Shown: piece after piece, positions 30,654-32,872 of the stretch
Position numbering within the stretch: position 1 is the stretch's first letter
How the letters are laid out: the number at the start of each line of letters is the position of its first letter
Assembly (NCBI GenBank): GCA_021813655.1
Contig: JAKAJU010000049.1
Coordinates: 1-32,872 of the forward strand
From: Chloroflexota bacterium
GTDB taxonomy: Bacteria > Chloroflexota > Limnocylindria > Limnocylindrales > CSP1-4
Direction of reading: 5' to 3'
Length of the DNA stretch: 32,872 nucleotides
Notes under the pieces: model-generated
Databases searched by the model: none
Seen by the model: the letters and a program-made list of their open reading frames with translations, nothing else
What the model was told of the DNA's origin: nothing
Made by a program: the position numbers and the translations under genes

Positions 30654-32411
30654 GTGTCGACGTCCGTCCATCCCCCCGTGCGCGCGCTCGTTCGCCGTGC
30701 GGTCGAGCGCGCGTGGGAGCGTGCCGTGGCGGCCGGCGCGGTTCCCGCCCTGCCTGACGACGCCGCGGAGATCGCCGTGGAGGTGGATCGACCCGCGAAC
30801 GTCGATCACGGCGACCTCTCGTCCAACCTCGCGATGAAGCTCGCACGACCGTGCCGGCGCGCACCCCTGGAGCTCGCGCTGGCGATCGCCGCCGAGCTCG
30901 AGCGCGACGCGGAGGCCGGCGGCGCCTACGGGGGCCGCGACCGCACGGCGGCCGCGGAGGCGGCCGATGCCGCGACCGCGGTGCTCGGCTCGCCGATCGG
31001 CTCGGTCGAGGTCGCGCCGCCGGGGTTCCTGAACATCCGCCTGGACCCGTCGTTCGTCGAGGCGGCCGGGGACGCGGCGCGGATCGCCGGCCCGGGGTTC
31101 GGGCGGGTCGCCACGTCCCGACCGCAGCACGTGAACGTGGAGTTCGTCTCGGCGAACCCGACCGGTCCCCTCCACATCGGGAATGCGCGCGGGGCCTTCG
31201 TGGGCGACCTCCTCTGCCGGGTGCTCGAGGCGGCCGGCCATCGCGTCACGCGCGAGTACTACTTCAACGACTTCGGACAGCAGGTGTGGAACCTCGGGGC
31301 TTCGGTCCGGGCGATCCGCCTGGGGACCGCGATCCCCGAGGACGGCTATCACGGCGAGTACGTGCGCGCGCTCGCCGCCGAGCTGCCGGAGGAGCTCCTC
31401 GCACGGGCGGCCGCGTCCGGCGATCAGGCCGACCGGATCGTCGGAGAGTGGGCCTCCGAGCGGATCCGCGCCGGGATCGAGGCCTCGCTCGCCTACCTGG
31501 GCGTCCGGTTCGACGTGTGGAAAAGCGAGAGCTCGCTGTACACCGACGGCTCGGTCGAGGCCGCGGTCGCGCGCCTGCGGGCGGCGGGCCACGTATACGA
31601 GCAGGACGGGGCCACGTGGTTCCGGTCCACTGACTTCGGCGACGACAAGGATCGGGTCATCCGCAAGTCCAGCGGCGACTACACGTACTTCGGTTCGGAC
31701 ATCGGCTACGTGGCCGAGAAGTTCGGCCGCGGCTACGACCACCTCATCTATATCTGGGGCGCGGACCACCATGGGACGGTCGCGCGGGTCCGCAACGCGG
31801 CCGAGGCGATGGGCTTCGACAGGGACGCGGTCGAGATGCTGCTCGTCGCGTGGGTGCGATTCGTCCGCGACGGCATCGAGGTCTCGATGAGCAAGCGGGC
31901 GGGCGAGTTCATCACGCTCGACGACCTCCTCGCGGAGGTCGGCGTCGACGCCGCGCGGTGGTTCTTCGGGTCGCGCGCGCACACGAGCGGGATCGATTTC
32001 GACATCGAGCTCGCGAAGAAGCAGTCGAACGAGAACCCCGTGTACTACGTCCAGTACGCCCACGCGCGGATCCGGTCGATCCTCCGAAAGGCGGAGGATT
32101 CCGGCATGCGTGCGGCCGACTCGCTCGCGGGTGCGCTCGGCGGGGACGCGATCTCCCGCGGCCTCGCGATCCTCGCGCTTCGCCTGCCGGAGGTCGTGGA
32201 GGACGCCGCCGCCGCGCACGAGGCGCAGGGTGTCACGGCATACGCCACGGAGCTCGCGACGGCGTTCCACGCCTTCTACCGGGACCGCCGCGTCGTGGAC
32301 CCCGACGATCCGGCGACGTCGGCGGCACGCCTGACGCTCGTCGAGACAGTCCGACTCTCGCTCGCGAACAGCCTCGCGCTCCTGGGGATCTCCGCGCCCG
32401 AGAGCATGTAG
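30654..32411 (+). CDS. argS: Arginyl-tRNA synthetase
   Basis: 585 residues, a class I synthetase that charges tRNA-Arg. Features: an N-terminal Add1-like domain (about 1-125), the HIGH motif as HIGN in NPTGPLHIGNARGAFVGDLL, DDKDRVIRKSSGDYTYFGSD, the ArgRS-specific YIWGADHHG, and the KMSKS-equivalent SMSKRAGEFITLDDLL (ArgRS often lacks the canonical motif). The C-terminal helical anticodon domain ends SLALLGISAPESM. GGAGG lies 4 nt before GTG 30654. An ATG at 30621 would overlap a TACGAT promoter-like box at 30617-30622, so I prefer the GTG. A normal single housekeeping gene. Confidence 0.95.
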   Translation: MSTSVHPPVRALVRRAVERAWERAVAAGAVPALPDDAAEIAVEVDRPANVDHGDLSSNLAMKLARPCRRAPLELALAIAAELERDAEAGGAYGGRDRTAAAEAADAATAVLGSPIGSVEVAPPGFLNIRLDPSFVEAAGDAARIAGPGFGRVATSRPQHVNVEFVSANPTGPLHIGNARGAFVGDLLCRVLEAAGHRVTREYYFNDFGQQVWNLGASVRAIRLGTAIPEDGYHGEYVRALAAELPEELLARAAASGDQADRIVGEWASERIRAGIEASLAYLGVRFDVWKSESSLYTDGSVEAAVARLRAAGHVYEQDGATWFRSTDFGDDKDRVIRKSSGDYTYFGSDIGYVAEKFGRGYDHLIYIWGADHHGTVARVRNAAEAMGFDRDAVEMLLVAWVRFVRDGIEVSMSKRAGEFITLDDLLAEVGVDAARWFFGSRAHTSGIDFDIELAKKQSNENPVYYVQYAHARIRSILRKAEDSGMRAADSLAGALGGDAISRGLAILALRLPEVVEDAAAAHEAQGVTAYATELATAFHAFYRDRRVVDPDDPATSAARLTLVETVRLSLANSLALLGISAPESM

Positions 32412-32426
32412 CTCCGGGCGCGCTGG

Positions 32427-32443
32427 CCCGGTCCGTCCGGGCG
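32427..32443 (+). terminator. Weak hairpin after argS
   Basis: GCCCGG (32427-32432) / CCGGGC (32438-32443), loop TCCGT, 15 nt after the argS stop. The 6-bp stem is followed by GGTTGGG, a poor T tract. A candidate terminator only. Confidence 0.35.
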
Positions 32444-32601
32444 GTTGGGACCGGGGAGCACCGGGGCCCAGGGCGGCAGCGCCGCGGCCCGGAAGGGCGC
32501 GGGGTTCGGGGCGTCGTCGCCACATATCGCCCCGGGGACTGCCGTGATGGCCTGCACCGGGTAGCCGGCGCCAGCCCGCGCTCGCCGAGCATCCGACCCG
32601 T
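32444..32601. other. Gap between the argS hairpin and the repeat array
   Basis: 158 nt of GC-rich sequence with no convincing gene or RNA. It contains CACATATCGCCCCGG at 32521-32535, a diverged relative of the array core, and otherwise nothing I recognise. Confidence 0.4.
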
Positions 32602-32800
32602 CGCCGCGTAGTCCCTCCGGCGATATCCGGCGACGATGGCGCCGCGCGTAGTCTCTCCGGCGATATCCGGCGACGATGAGCCCACCGGGGGCTCCTCGGC
32701 GGCCCCTCCGGCGATATCCGGCGACGATGGCGCCGCGCGTAGTCCCTCCGGCCATATCCGGCCATATCCGGCCATATCCGGCCATATCCGGCGACGAAGG
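32602..32800. repeat. 40-bp tandem repeat array with CCGG-CGATAT-CCGG cores
   Basis: Four units of 40 bp (period 40, 51 and 40 between cores at 32617, 32657, 32708 and about 32748). Each unit contains GTAGTCYCTCCGG, the AT core CGATATCCGG and GCGACGATGG. The third unit is preceded by a diverged insert of ~24 bp. In the last unit the core has become four exact tandem copies of the 10-mer GCCATATCCG (32751-32790). The AT-rich cores stand out in a GC-rich background. No gene seems to use it: minus-strand frames through it are shadows. Confidence 0.85.
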
Positions 32801-32872
32801 TGACGCCCCGCACGCCGCGCTCGGCCACCCGCGCCGGACCCTCCCCTCCGCCCGCGCCGGAACCTCGCCTCC

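Noticed and set aside
32602-32800. CRISPR array
   Set aside because: Units are nearly identical along their full 40 bp with no variable spacers, and no cas gene is present. It is a plain tandem repeat.
30498-32828. Long minus-strand open frame opposite argS, running through the 40-bp array
   Set aside because: The opposite strand is a complete ArgRS with catalytic motifs. The frame is Arg/Pro/Asp-rich and its start lies in the repeat array.

Overview
A GC-rich bacterial window (estimated by eye at about 70% GC) with about two dozen intact genes, one tRNA and several damaged genes. I infer a member of the Chloroflexota or a similar high-GC, Gram-positive-like lineage. The reasons are the many GTG starts, purine-rich ribosome sites, TANNNT -10 boxes with some apparently leaderless genes, lipobox lipoproteins and a maltodextrin ABC cassette. 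No 16S or ribosomal protein gene is present to confirm this.

Layout. 1-3760: a worn region with a fragment of a winged-helix AlkZ-like gene, a SnoaL-like gene, an MFS exporter lacking its 3' end, a small unknown gene, a flavodoxin and a frameshifted lipoprotein gene that runs into tRNA-Glu(UUC). An imperfect repeat of about 85 bp precedes two unrelated genes here. 3847-5006: a methyltransferase and a small membrane protein, translationally coupled. 5052-19016: a starch/maltodextrin module with a secreted multidomain GH13 amylase lipoprotein, a cytoplasmic GH13 enzyme, malG-malF-malE, a LacI regulator with a near-consensus promoter and paired operators, and a membrane-anchored GH63-like glycosidase, plus two unknown genes. 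19145-24755: a small membrane protein, an FAH-family hydrolase, threonine dehydrogenase (tdh), 2-amino-3-ketobutyrate CoA ligase (kbl), a PHP-family phosphatase and a metallo-beta-lactamase-fold protein, all on the plus strand. 24795-30505: three paralogous Ser/Thr-rich surface proteins around a protein O-mannosyltransferase-like gene. 30654-32411: argS. 32602-32800: a 40-bp tandem repeat array.

How it works together. The amylase lipoprotein would cut starch outside the cell, MalEFG would import oligosaccharides, and the cytoplasmic GH13 enzyme would finish them, under LacI control. No ATPase (MalK/MsmK) is present, so it must be encoded elsewhere. The tdh-kbl pair converts threonine to glycine and acetyl-CoA.

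The most interesting locus is 24.8-30.5 kb. Three proteins share a signal segment, a low-complexity Thr/Ser stalk, a conserved Pro-rich block and a sorting-signal-like C-terminus, but have different outer domains. They share a sequence box 94-98 nt upstream of their starts, and each ends in a strong hairpin. The O-mannosyltransferase between them is the obvious candidate to glycosylate the stalks. I propose this as a glycosylated surface-stalk system, by inference.
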